Origin: Cydia pomonella
Lineage: Eukaryota > Arthropoda > Insecta > Lepidoptera > Tortricidae
Direction: 5' to 3'
DNA: 64,000 nt
NCBI RefSeq assembly: GCF_033807575.1
Contig: NC_084705.1
Span: 7,434,019 to 7,498,018 of the forward strand
Part shown: one piece after another, positions 42,430 to 54,740 of the stretch
How positions within the stretch are numbered: the stretch's first letter is position 1
Layout: each line of letters begins with the position of its first letter
Translations under genes and position numbers: made by a program
The notes under the pieces: model-generated
Seen by the model: only the letters and a program-made list of their open reading frames with translations
The model's database searches: none
What the model was told of the DNA's origin: nothing

Positions 42430-43310
42430 TTATTTTAATTTGTATGTCTTTCCCATCACGGAACAATGGTATTCCGGACCTTTGAGAAGCGTGCGCCGAG
42501 CCCTAACCTAACGTAGAGGCCCTTTTGACACGTTCATGAAATGTAAGATGTACACCGAGCTGATGCTGCCCTTGCCCATGTCATAAGACGCACGCAGAGG
42601 CAGGCCCGACAGGGTGTAAGGACTATTGAGAGTTGTTGGAATCTAAAATAAACTAGGTTATTGTGTGAAAGCGATGGGCTAAATACTGAGCTATGGGATA
42701 AAAAACCAGACGCCTGCCTAATAAAACGGTATACAATTTTATTTCCGGCAGACGACACAAAAAGCGACATCTGGGATGGCTCAAGAGTAACACTGGTGTG
42801 AGCGGCTCAGGGGTATCGAGAGGCGTGCACCGCTTTCAACCCAGTGGCTGTAACAGCCACTGTGCCAACTCGCGTCTTGCACTTCCACCCTTGGAACTTA
42901 TAGCTCTAACGACTCCACCCTGGCCGGCCGGCCAAGGCAACCCAGAAGCAGATAATCCTGTCCCACCCACCCTCCTTCGAATGACAGAACTCCCTAGGAA
43001 CAGTCGGGTACGTGAGATCGTTACTCCCCAACTGCATGCCACAAGCTGCCCGAAGTTGACTGATTGCACTGGTAAAATCAGCGGGCCATAGATTATTAGT
43101 TTGCAGTTACTAAAAGCCATTGCTGAAAGGATGTGTAGCTGTCATATACAAAAACAATGGGTAGACAGTCTCAAAGGGTATGTCTTATGATAAATAGTTT
43201 CATGCCGCAGTAAAATAATGTGATTTGTAGTATTTAGTTTTAAAATATATTTTTATAAAGTGTATGCTAATCTTAAGGTATTTATCTATGGGCCGCTAGT
43301 TGCCTGAAAT
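42430..43310 (+). repeat. GC-richer complex segment, probable dispersed element of unknown class
   Basis: Composition changes abruptly from flanking AT-rich DNA. Phrases such as CGTAGAGGCCCTTTTGACACG, CAAGAGTAACACTGGTGTGAG, CCCAGTGGCTGTAACAGCC and GCCAAGGCAACCCAGAAG look conserved rather than random, and the right side ends GTTGCCTGAAATAAATTATG like a retroposon end. Open frames occur on both strands at 42798-43120 without recognisable motifs. I have an impression that this block is repeated in moth genomes but cannot verify it. Confidence 0.35.
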
Positions 43311-43855
43311 AAATTATGATAGATAGACGGATAGATGGGGTGTTCTAAGAGAAAGTCGCTTTGAAAATGCTTTTGTCTTGTATGGCAGCTTCCTCAATCA
43401 ACTGCGTAAAGCTCGAGAAAATACTGCCAAAAGGCTAGGCTAGATAATAGTTTTTATAAAAGAAACATGTCTTTATGGGACCCATAACATTGAAGCAATA
43501 CAAAAGTTAGAAATGAGAGTCAAATCTGACAATCGTTATCTACGCACGAAACGCCCCTTATTAAATGATACTTGATCGTGACGTCATGATTAAGTTTAAT
43601 GCGTTTTGTTTGCATTGCATTTACAAAAAGAGGAGCTTTCGAGTTTCGAGGATTATGTTTTTAAAATACGTGTATATTACGTAGGTTTGTTTGTATTGAT
43701 TTTTTGATTCTAGAAATAATAGTTGTATAACCTTAATATGTATGTAGGTAAGTACTAAGTACATAAAAGGTACCGAAATAGGTCAGAAGAGCAGTAAATT
43801 CAATATTACTATACAGTATATCCAAAAAGAGCGCTATGATAAGTAAAAGTTCCTT

Positions 43856-44235
43856 TTTAGGGTTCAGTACCCAAAGGGTAAAACGGGAGCCTTTTTTTTT
43901 TTTTTATACTACGTCGGTGGCAAACAAGCATACGGCCCGCCTGATGGTAAGCAGTCTCCGTAGCCTATGTACGCCTGTAACTCCAGAGGAGTTACATGCG
44001 CGTTGCCGACCCTATACTCCCCCCCCCCTCTTTGAGCTCTATTTTTCTATTTTTGAGCTATTACTAAGACTCCGCTGTCAGTACGTCTATCCGTCTGTCA
44101 CCAGGCTGTATCTCGTAAACCGTGATAGTTAGTTGATATTTTCACAGACGATGTATTACTGTTGCCGCAATAACAACAAATACTAAATACTACGGTACCC
44201 TAGATGGGCGAGTCCGGCTCGCATTTTGTCCGGTA
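43856..44235 (-). repeat. CCGT-type repeat copy B, interrupted by an inverted LINE tail
   Basis: AGGGTTCAGTACCCAAAGGG, TTACTAAGACTCCGCTGTC, CACCAGGCTGTATCTCGTAA, GGCGAGTCCGGCTCGCATTT, TGTCCGG. It is split near its left end by 43892-44060. Its right end abuts the tandem array directly. Confidence 0.75.
43892..44060 (-). mobile_element. LINE 3' tail, inverted, nested in CCGT repeat copy B
   Basis: The T-run at 43892-43905 followed by ATACTACGTCGGTGGCAAAC, GGCCCGCCTGATGGTAAGC, CCTATGTACGCCTGTAACTC is the reverse complement of the tail at 41742-41908. A C10 run lies at about 44020. GAGC occurs at both junctions. Confidence 0.7.
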
Positions 44236-44239
44236 TTAT

Positions 44240-45672
44240 TTAAATATAGGAGGCAAATGAGGAAAGCCCATGAACAGAGGTCGTACCTATCATAGGATAA
44301 GTAGATATATATGTACAAAGAAACAGCGGTATGTTAAGTAGAATCGATTTTTTTTTAGTAGGTGCTAAACGAGCAGAACTCATGAACAGAGTTCGTATCA
44401 TAAGATTTGTAGAGATGTACATAGAAATGGCGCTATGTTAAGTAGAAGTATTTTTTTAAATATAGGAGGCAAATGAGCAGAGCCCATGAACAGAGGTTGT
44501 ATCATAGGGTAAGTAGATATGTACAAAGAAATGGCACTATGTTAAGTAGAATTTTTTTTTAATATATGAGGCAAACGAGCAGTGCCCACGAACAGAGCTC
44601 GTATCAGAAGATTTATAGAGATGTACAAAGGAATGGCGTTATGTTAAGAAGAAGTATTTTTTTTAATATAGGAGGCAAATGAGCAGAGCCCATGAACAGA
44701 GGTTGTATCATAGGATAAGTAGATATGTACAAAGAAATGGCACTATGTTAAGTGGAATTTTTTTTAATGTAGGAGGCAAACGAGCAGAGCCCACGAACAG
44801 AGCTCGTATCAGAAGATTTATAGAGATGTACAAAGGAATGTCGTTATGTTAAGTAGAAGTATTTTTTTTAATATAGGAGGCAAACGAGCAGAACCCATGA
44901 ACAGAGCTCATATCATAAGATTTGTAGAGATGTACAAAGGAATGGCATTATGTTAAGTAGAAGTATTTTTTTAAATACAGGAGGCAAACGAGCAGAGCCC
45001 ATGAACAGAGGTCGTATCATAAGATTTGTAGATATGTACATAGAAATGGCGCTATGTTAAGTAGAAGTATTTTTTTAAATATAGGAGGCAAATGAGCAGA
45101 GCCCATGAACAGAGGTTGTATCATAGGATAAGTAGATATGTACAAAGAAATGGCACTATGTTAAGTAGTTTTTTTTTTTTAATATAGGAGGCAAACGAGC
45201 AGAGCCCACGAACAGAGCTCGTATCAGAAGATTTATAGAGATGTACAAAGGAATGGCGTTATGTTAAGAAGAAGTATTTTTTTTAATATAGGAGGCAAAC
45301 GAGCAGAACCCATGAACAGAGTTCATATCATAAGATTTGTAGAGATGTACAAGGGAATGGCGTTATGTTAAGTAGAAGTATTTTTTTAAATACAGGAGGC
45401 AAACGAGCAGAGCCCATGAACAGAGGTCGTATCTTAAGATTTGTAGATATGTACATAGAAATGGCGCTATGTTAAGTAGAAGTATTTTTAAAAATATAGG
45501 AGGCATAAGATCAGAGCCCATGAACAGAGCTCGTATCAGAAGATTTATAGAGATGTACAAAGGAATGGCGTTATGTTAAGTAGAAGTATTTTTTTTAAAT
45601 ATAGGAGGCAAACGAGCAGAACCCATGAACAGAGCTCATATCATAAGATTTGTAGAGATGTACAAAGGAATG
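44240..45672. repeat. tandem satellite array, 14 copies of a ~103-bp unit with four-unit higher-order period
   Basis: Units begin near 44246, 44360, 44459, 44563, 44666, 44768, 44871, 44975, 45079, 45182, 45285, 45389, 45495 and 45599. The consensus carries ATAGGAGGCAAACGAGCAGA, GCCCATGAACAGAG, ATGTACAAAGAAATGGC and TATGTTAAGTAGAAG plus a T-run. Four variants recur in order. A has GGTTGTATCATAGGATAAG and GGCACT. B has GCTCGTATCAGAAGATTTAT and GGCGTT. C has AACCCATGAACAGAG, TCATATCATAAG. D has ACAGGAGG at the start and ACATAGAAATGGCGCT. Units 5-8 and 9-12 both read A-B-C-D. The last unit is cut off after GGAATG at 45672. The three short minus-strand open frames here are by-products. Confidence 0.95.
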
Positions 45673-45689
45673 TATGACCTATTATTCAC

Positions 45690-46060
45690 CTCGTAAATTA
45701 TTTGCAGGTGACTAAATAAACACCCTGTATATATTTGTTGTTGTATCAACAAATCAAGCATTTACATTAAAAAAGTGAGTGACATTTAATTAAGTGGAAC
45801 TGCTGATGAAGACCAGACGGAACACCTCAACTACGCGTATTTCACGTTTGGCGATATCTTCTTTGTTACGATTGTTCTGCAAGTTATTTTTTAAGCTTCA
45901 TTTTAGTCAAGATCTATTTCTGATAATGGATCCCAGGTATAATGGATGAAACTCTTCAAATATTTTACATATAGTATCTTTTTATATTTGCATTTAAACA
46001 GTGCTATTTGGTGAAACGTGTTCATGAAGATTAGAATATAACTTCTCCTTGACAAGTATT
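45690..46060 (+). repeat. dispersed repeat with conserved CTGATGAAGACCAG block, plus orientation
   Basis: AACTGCTGATGAAGACCAG at 45798-45816 lies in a block also found inverted at 1144, 30568 and 30809. ACGTTTGGCGATAT follows and GATAATGGATCCCAGG is further along, as in the other copies. A degraded second block (GTTCATGAAGATTAGAAT, about 46020) suggests two units. Confidence 0.6.
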
Positions 46061-47639
46061 TTACGAGTTAGGGCTTAGGTATATTATATGGGCTTACCTA
46101 TGGGCTATTGTTTTTCATTCAATAGTTTACATTTGTGAAAGAGAAAGTATAACAATATGCTTGTTAGACTAAAATAGCTTTAGTTTTGTTAATTTCAAAA
46201 ACTTAGTAGGTGATAATTATAACATAGGTATAGAATCTTCAAAAATAAAACAGTAGATACAAAGCAGGTGTTATTGGCCCGTCTTTATATATAGAAAATC
46301 GATGGCATGATTCCTAGGAACAGATCTTCGTATGTGTTATAGTTTCAAACTTTCCCATACTGAACGATCTAAATAGGCCACCATGTATACCCTACGGAAC
46401 ATTTTATTTCGTTGGATGAATTTAGGGTGTAGGGTAATGGGAGGCATGTTTGAACTTACCAATGAATGTACCCAAATATCTCCAAAACGTATTAAACGAA
46501 TTAGTTGCAGTTTTCAATAGTGTAAAATAATTGGTGTATTTATCGTATCTCCTGTTATAAATGTTTTAATTTTTTAAAGGTTCAAGCTATAGGTATATAC
46601 CCTAACAGTAAGCTACACAGATAACTGACCAGGCGGGCCTGCAAACAAGTTTCTTTGCAGGGGGATACAAGTGGAGAAACTACCCAATTATGAGCTACTT
46701 ACTGAAAACTATCATTAATAGACAATTGTAAGGATATTTAACATTGCCAAAATAAGGTTAAAGGTGCCCTCTAGTAGTACTTAGTCGATATTGTGATACA
46801 ATGAATGGTATTATAAACATTTTTCTTTTTTCATATACCTACTATGGACATTCCTCGATGGCACCAAGCTGCAACTGGAAAGCGATGATCACACGGCAAA
46901 TAAAATCGTGAAGACTGTAGCAGCCACGTCTAAAAAGGATGAATGTATCCACATTCAATATTTTTTATTTATTTTTTGTTTGATATGTAAAAATGCACGT
47001 CAATAAGGTGGCAAACTATTATTAACAGAGACCGGAATTATTGTGGCATTCTTGAACTGTCATAGAGAGTTCTCATTTATCGGCTTCGGGTACACATATA
47101 TCGATACAACGTAGAACACAAAATATTAAAAAGTTATAAAGTTAATGGATATTTGACTGAAAAGAAGTAACTGCTTTTTTGCATTTCTTTTTACTTATTA
47201 AAAAATAGCTATATAGTTAGGGAGTACAAGTCCAGTAAGGGTTGCTAGATCGCATCTCTCCAGCAACTCTTACTGAGTTTCAACATAATTACTTATATTT
47301 TCAAGAAATGAGAGGGGTAAAAAATTATAACTAACCATATTATTCTCAAAATGTTGGATTGTTTTAAGCATGACATCAGTGGAATACATTTTGAGCGCTG
47401 GGATTCGGTGGTTAACAGTCATAGTCGGTCTTTCGCATGTATTGCCGTTATTCTTTAAAAACTGATGGGAAAGTTACTTACATTTTATTCACAAGAAATG
47501 CAAAGTAATTTAATCATTCAAATTTTGAAATATTTTATCACCTAGGAATGTAAAATTAACGACGACGACGACTTGTGATGATTTTGAAGTTTAAATATTT
47601 TTTGGCGTTGGTGTGGTAATTATACATTAATTCATAACG
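46061..47639. other. non-coding DNA, nothing recognised
   Basis: AT-rich sequence without supported genes or repeats. Confidence 0.45.
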
Positions 47640-47851
47640 AGTTCAATTATTCACAACCAGTGGCAGTAAATTAAAACACGATCGAAAGGAGTGTTTTAAA
47701 TCGAAACGAGTTGCCAATTATCTATTCGCACATATACAACGTTTTAAAATACATATGGCACTTTAAATTTTCGACATAGGCGCGTAAAGTGCTAATTAAC
47801 GCCCTAGTGCGGTAAAGTAGTACCATATGTACTATAAAAAATGTTGTGTTT
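47640..47851 (+). repeat. foldback repeat, copy 2
   Basis: AAATTAAAACACGATCGAAAG, GAGTGTTTTAAATCGAAACG, TTCGCACATATACAACGTTT, CCTAGTGCGGTAAAGTAGTA, CATATGTACTATAAAA follow the order of copy 1 at 40112-40352. The left end is shortened. Confidence 0.75.
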
Positions 47852-48179
47852 CAGTCGTTAGAAAAAATTGTTTAACCCTCGTGTCTTCAAACCCCCGAAA
47901 CGCTCAAGATTTCCACTTCTCTAAAATACATAACTGTTTTAGCCAAAAATATTAACTGTTGAACTATATTGAAGGCCCGGTTCACATTGAGTGGCTGCAC
48001 CACTGTGCACATACAAAGTTTATTCTAACTGTAAATGTTTTGACCACATTATTTTCAATATTTCTCGATTTTTAGCGAGGTAATTTTTTTTTGATGTCAT
48101 GTACCAAATAATACAAAAAATCGTTATAAATAGCTATCATGGTCCTGACATCCTGACACTTACGATACTACAATACATT

Positions 48180-48550
48180 AAGGGCTATAACCGCGAACCA
48201 CTTCATTAGTTCATCTATTCGCCTCTCTATCACTGCGCGATCTTTCTTTGTGCGAAAGAGAGGCACATAGGCTTCCCCCTGACGAAATTATGCGTTCCAC
48301 GTCTTAATCATTAATTTAAGAACAATAAAACATACGAAGAGTATTATTGTATTATTTCAGTAGTTACAGTAATAATAGGCATAAAATAGGGAATATTACG
48401 CAAAACTCTGCGTAGAGGGCGTTACTAACACACACGGGGCCTACCGCGAAATGGAAAATCTAAATTGTGGTTTCTGCCTCCATCACTCTTGCATATTCGA
48501 TAGACAGAGAGGCAGATAGGTAACGAAATTTCGTTTCGCGTTAGACCATC
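48180..48550. repeat. degenerate inverted-repeat segment with AGAGAGGCA words
   Basis: Left side GGGCTATAACCGCGAACC, CTATTCGCCTCTCTATCACT is loosely inverted with the right side AGACAGAGAGGCAGATAGG, TTCGTTTCGCGTTAGACC. GAAAGAGAGGCACATAGG lies between. Similar words recur at 62340-62430. It could be an old foldback element. Confidence 0.4.
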
Positions 48551-51500
48551 TGTAACCAAAACGCCTTGATGCATCAATGCCATAGTGAAAACTTGTCAAA
48601 AAACTGTTTAAGGCATAGTATGCATAAGTTATTCTCAGGTTTATAATACATGCTAGTGCTGCTCTCTACAGCCTGAAAAAATGTATGGCCTATCTATTTC
48701 AGGAGAATGCATCGTACGCGAGCAGTTACCAATAATATCGCAAACGACAGATTGCAAATGAAATATAGGCACCTTTATGAGTAATTCAATAACTGCACTG
48801 AAATATGATGTTCGTACTCTCTGCAGGCAGATTTACAGAAGATCAGTTGGACTCTAAATTAAGTAAAAGAAATAGTTTCCCGTAATCTACAAATTTATTT
48901 ACGAGATATTTCATTATATATAAGTCTGTCAAGCAAAGTCTGTCAGTAGCAATGTAAAGCAAACTGAAGTATGGCAACACTCACAGAGCAGTATTGCGCT
49001 AAGAAAAGCAGCAATGTACATCGAACCGAAACATATTTTTTTCCGCTGAGCGCGCTCTTCGTACGTCAACTAAAATTGCCGCTCGCGGTTTATTGAAGCA
49101 TTTGGAAATTGTTATTATTATGAGAGGGACAATTTAAACTGGAGTAAAAACGATGTCAATCAATATGATAAACGAGATCAAAAAATACCTATTTGCAAAC
49201 GGACTATGCTGGAGAAAATAATGTTTGAATCAAGTCATTGCTTCCGCAGGTAGCTGGATTTTAATATATTATCAGATTTCTCGGTTGGAATTCAATATTA
49301 AAGATATATCACGATAAAATGCAATACAAATGCTCCTTTATGCAACCTTCAAAAGCTAATTAGACATATTTAGGTAGGTACAATCGAAAAATATATCAAT
49401 AGATTGAATTAAAATAAAGGTTTGTATGCTTAGTAAAAGGTGGACGCAAAAGGCGAACGCTCGCATTCTTAACCTTTGGTATGCTTAGGAGCAGATCTGC
49501 TACATATATATTCAACTTAAACATGAAGATGTCATAGCTAAATAAATGTAAAGGTTAAGGCATTTGCACTTGAGTACTTTTTACCAAACGAGCTGTTAGT
49601 AGGTACCTATACTACTGAATTTAACTAGAATAAAACAATCCATTGTTTTATATAGGTAAATATTAAAACCTAGGTAAGTAACCCCTGAGCCATCACTGGC
49701 AGCGGTAGCCCTGGTAGGGTATCACTGTAACTATTCTTGTCACAATTGCAGGGCTTATTAAATATCAAATATCTGGACTATTTACATCATTTTGATATGG
49801 TTTTATTCCGTTTTAGCAAACTTAGAAGACAAATAGGGAGCAAAGAGAACATGAGCACCACGGTAGAAAGCTGTTTTTAACATCAGTTCAGAAACTGAAG
49901 AAGCCCAAAGAAAATAATTATGCCACTTGTTAATTGTAAATTAGTGTATTTCTCTTGAACAATGTCACATTCACATACCAGTGTAATTTTGAAATGGTTT
50001 TACAATATATTTATATAAATATACAGATTAAAAATAAATAAAACACAACTGCAGATATTTTGGTGTTCATTTAATTTCAAGGTAATTAAGATACGGGTCA
50101 CTTTAGCTTACTTACACTTAATTCAGGCCATTCATTGAAAAAATATCATTAAGTTACCAATGTTACTGGTCCACTCCAACCAAGCATCAGAATACTTTGT
50201 ACCTAGTCACTTATTGCATCTTAAGCATAAAACAGATCTGTTTGAAAATTTGTAATTTCAAGTTTAAAGTTTCCATTCCAAGTTTCAAAATGTATTCTTA
50301 TAGTAGTAGTTACACATAAAACTTAGTCTAAAGCAATTTGCCTAATTTATAGTACAGAGATATTCCAATATCTCTGAGACCACTCTTACATGCTAGCTTG
50401 GTAAGGTTTTGCTCACACTACTGTTTTTATACAGGCTAAAAATGTTAGATATTTACATGTATTGGCTAGATCATATTTTATATGTAGATATTTAAAAAAG
50501 TCATTTAGATATCAGGAGAATGCTGTTAAGAAATTTTATTAACTTTCACATTAGTCTATTCAAGACTTGTCAGGAACTGACACAATTTCAGGTACTCAAA
50601 ATATTAATAAAAGATACCTTGACAATGGAAACTTAACAACTTCCACTCATGTGAGTAATATGGAGTTATATTGTTTCTGGATAAAAGAAGGTATGATTTA
50701 AATGTTAAAATATTTTTCTAAAATTATGCACACTGAATAAATTATTTTAATTTATTGAACAAACAGGTAAAGCGACTTAAAACTTCTTTTAAATAGGTAC
50801 ATACCGACTTCAGAAAGTATAAACTAGGATTTTCCATAGGTATACATGTGCAATAGCTGAGTGCATGAAACAAATCAGCCTAAATAATATATTTTCGTGA
50901 TGATTAACAAACGGACAACTTTTACAATAATAATCTAAACTATTGTCCCAATTTTTTTAGTTTTTTTAATTAACAAGTTTATTTTTCGTCTTGTTTGCGT
51001 TGTACACGTATGTACGTAAACCGCCGTAGGTAAGTTTTGTATGAAGAGAAACTTTTACGAACGCCTTATATTGGGCGAGTTTTAATCCTGCAACAAACAT
51101 ATGGAAGTATTAGGTTGATGTTGCGAAAGAAAGTAGGTATAATCAAGGTTCTTAAACGTCTTAAGATTGTTTAAAAAAGTTACCTTTGAAAATATTTGAG
51201 GACTTCGTCTGTTGATATTGGGAACAATCGAATCAGTTGCGGTTTCGAGGGCACAATTCGTGGTCTTATTGGATATATTTAGGCATACGTTTTATCTTTA
51301 TTTAAGCCTTTTAACCCTGAAACAGAAAAAACTGCACATTATCTTAAAAATTCTCCGGGATCTTGAAGTAATTATCATAACCTCAAAATTTTCTAATGGT
51401 TAAGATCAACGAGCATGATTTTACTTACATTGTAGGCATCTTGACTTTGCTTATGGTCATGCACAATATTATTTAATATATTGATATTTATTTTAATGCT

Positions 51501-52078
51501 GGGAGCAGAAATTTCTCTTGAATTAGCACCGATTCGGAATGTAAACAAACAAGATGGACGATCCACATTCTACAGATAAAACACAGATTACACGCGATTT
51601 TGGAATTATTCGAACACAGTGTTGCTAGCCCGCGATTTTTCAAATTTGCCGCGTTTTTCTACTGACAAGATTTGCTTGACCAACTATATAACTTCGTACG
51701 AAATGAAAAGTAATACGTGGGAATATGAGAAAAAATTAGTATATTTATATTAATTTATAACCTACATGCTCATTAATGAATAATTTTTACAAGCAGTAAC
51801 ATTACTAGATATCTCATTTAATATAATCCGACTAAATTACATTTCCGCAACACCTCCGTATTTCACAAAATAAATCAAGACATTATGCAACTTATATAAT
51901 TTTGACGTATATATCCGAGTCGCCCGTGTTGCGACCGTTGCGACTTTCATTTAGTAACACCTAACATGGAAAAGTAAATAATAAAGACTGAATCTTCACG
52001 GATACCGCGTTGTTCGGGAAATATATATAGGTCAAATAAATACTTAACTAAGTTGCTTGTAATAAACCTTGCGTAGAT
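48551..52078. other. non-coding DNA, nothing recognised
   Basis: A 3.5-kb AT-rich stretch with no splice-bounded coding frames and no clear repeats. At 51618-51660 AGTGTTGCTAGCCCGCG may be the end of a hAT-like mini-element, but no partner was found. Confidence 0.45.
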
Positions 52079-52200
52079 AGATAGATGTATAAATAGAATA
52101 CTCTTTATTGGAACACCTCAGCAAAAAGATACAAAAGAAAATAAAAAACAAACAATTGATTAAATGTAGAGGCAGGCAACAGGCGGCTACGTAACGACTT
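52079..52200 (-). repeat. retroposon 3' end scrap
   Basis: ATACTCTTTATTGGAACACC, TCAGCAAAAAGATACAAAAG and TAGAGGCAGGCAACAGGCGG read, inverted, as an A-rich retroposon tail with AATAAAG. Short and tentative. Confidence 0.35.
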
Positions 52201-52825
52201 ATATATACTTATAGTACGTTATTCTTTTGTTATATAATTTATTTCATTGTCAATAATATGATAATCCGACGATATGTACGAAACGGCAGTATTTAGTTCT
52301 TAAAGCTCTGCTTCTTCTGAACATTTTTTTATTCCAATTCATTTACTATTAAAATTGGTAACAAATTCTTAGGCAACTTGTCTGGCGCTATCAACTATCT
52401 CAAGTAAAATGTGGAGCCAGCGTGACTAAAATAAATATAAGTACTATTTTTATTGCTTTCCACAAAACCGGCAATATGTAGAATTGTGTAGCTTTATTTA
52501 CAGAAATTTGGTTTCATATAGAGATTGACAGTCATTGTTAATTAACTTCTCTCTGCGCCGAGTAAAATATAACCCGACCAAGTAATGTATTGGCTATACC
52601 ATCCATATTTAACAAACAAATTTATGACGTTTTGTAACCTTCTTATTTTGGCAAATATATACCGACACATCCGAGCATGCACATTGCGAAGGGTGGTATT
52701 CTGGTTTTTCATCTTTCCAATATCTTGGTCCAATGTGTATTTGCGTCTGACATTTTGCTTAATGAGAGAGTGAGACGCAATGCACATTGGACAAATATCT
52801 TAGACTAGTGGAATATCACCCGAAA

Positions 52826-53022
52826 GGAAGAATTGAGTCACCGGGTGGCCCGGAGGCTCCGGGAAGTCCGATTTTTGCTCATAGCATGACCGGCTAGTCT
52901 CCGGTCCGAGCCCGCACCGGGCCACTACAGAGCTCCGGTGATGACGTAATGCTTTCCATAGAAAACGAAGCGCCGGAAGCTCCGGCCCGGCCCTGCCCCT
53001 GTGTAGCGTGAGTCAACCTTTA
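52826..53022. mobile_element. GC-rich MITE related to the PIF/Harbinger-like end at 39460
   Basis: The right end TGTGTAGCGTGAGTCAACCTT is the inverted form of AAGGATGACTCACGCTACAC (39461). The left side GAATTGAGTCACCGGGTGGCC is a poorer match. Internal phrases CTCCGGTGATGACGTAATGC, CATAGAAAACGAAGCGCCGG recur in the split element at 19813-20430. Non-coding. Confidence 0.55.
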
Positions 53023-54592
53023 TACTTTTATGCAAATATGCAAGCTAAAATTTCCAAGTAAAAAAATAATTAAAATGCATAACTTTTTTTTGTTCATACT
53101 CGTACGTCGCACGACTTGCACACTTGGCGTGATAAAACTAAAAAAGTTCTCATATTTAAGTAGTCAGATTATTATGATTTATATTTCCAGCCCAGGAATA
53201 TTCTGCTTTTATGTTTTTTTGGAACAATTCAAGAAGGAATATTTTCACGTATAATTCTCAAAGCGTCCTAAAAAGTATTCGCAACGTTAAAACATTGATC
53301 AAATTAAATAACTGCAGTAGTTTTGTATTCCTTGTAAGTTACTAGTAATAAAATGAGATCAATTAATCGTGACAAAAGTGTGGTAGGGCAAGAACACGTA
53401 CAAATACGTACATCTATATCAATAGGGCGTACTCTTAACGAGTCACGGCCAAGATTTGATAACTTTACAACGATCTGACTGTATTAAGCTACGCATAAGT
53501 ATTATGCATAGGTAGAAAGATTATCTTATAATCAAAAATATTATCAGAAGCTCTAAACGTAAATAAGTAGGTACCTATATAACTAAAGTTATTCTCATTA
53601 TTTAGTAATTGAACACTTACCGCCCGTGGTTACGCCGTAGGCGCCGTAGACGTCGTAGCACTCCTACTGATTCTTATTCTTGACGCGTAGCAAATAAATG
53701 GTTACAGTGAAACCAGGATAAATGGAATCTGCAAGGACCCTATAAGCAGCTTTCCATTACCAGTCGGTTACAAAGGAGCGAACATTACAGAGATTTAATT
53801 ACTTGACTCATTTCGCTTGTGTGTATACTAAAGTTTACGTTCTTAAATGAATTTCAAAGTGAACAGCTACCGCTTATAAGTCGTTACACAATTGAGATCA
53901 TTTATTATTTTATATTAAGCGAAGAGTCAGTTTTATATTTCCTAGGTTTTTAATGTGCTATGCTAGACTTACTATATCGACTAGCGTCGCCTATTACGAG
54001 CTACTTTTATTGTGTTTCATTTGACGTCGCGCTTAATTCCCCGCCGAGCTCCCGACTTTTCCTTTTGTTTGTATTTTAAAGAAAAACAATTTCGAAACTT
54101 TTCCCAGTCACTGTCGGTTCCTTTTGAATTACATTTTTCTTTAGCACAGATAATATCATCGCAACGGAAGTTTAGTCAGTGAGTTTAGGTACTTTAAAAT
54201 GCGTATATAATTAATACGGAGGCGGAGGAAGCTCTCTAGAAAAACATATTTTTCTGAAGGAGTTTAAATTTGATGTGTATCAAAGATTGTTAATAGCTCT
54301 GCGAGATATATCTACAAAGTTATACATACATATAATATATAAGTTACCTATTAATTAATATGCTTCAGGATGTGGTATTAAAAATATTACACAAATTAGT
54401 ATTATAAAGTACTATGAATCTGTATAACACTGCTTACCAACACGCAACTACGAGTACCATAAGTAAGACTGGAAAACCTTTCTTCAGTGCCTTTGTAAAG
54501 CGTTTTAAAATTGTGACTGAAATAAATAATTCACTACTAAACACTTATCAAGTCAAAGTAAAATATGCACCATTCAGAGTCATCGTGAGTTT
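53023..54592. other. non-coding DNA
   Basis: AT-rich with no supported features. Confidence 0.4.
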
Positions 54593-54740
54593 TAGGGTTC
54601 CATAACCAACATGCCACAAACCTTATAATTTCGTCACGTCCATCCGTCCGTATGTCACAGCCATTTTTAAGAATATCTTATAACTTCCGACAAAGTTTTG
54701 TCGTCACTAATTCAATTCGCCATTCCCCCAAACCTCAGCT
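54593..54740 (-). repeat. GTTCCG-type repeat, 3' end fragment
   Basis: AGGGTTCCATAACCAACATG, AACCTTATAATTTCGTCACG, TCCATCCGTCCGTATGTCAC is the inverted end of the GTTCCG family, followed by ACAAAGTTTTGTCG. Confidence 0.6.

Noticed and set aside
42836..43120. 94- and 97-codon frames on opposite strands
   Set aside because: They overlap one another in a GC-rich repeat-like block and show no family motif.
44240..45672. CRISPR-like repeat array
   Set aside because: The ~103-bp units are contiguous with no unique spacers between them, and the setting is an insect nuclear genome.
51618..51660. hAT-like mini-element starting AGTGTTGCTAGCCCGCG
   Set aside because: No inverted partner or 8-bp duplication could be found within a kilobase.
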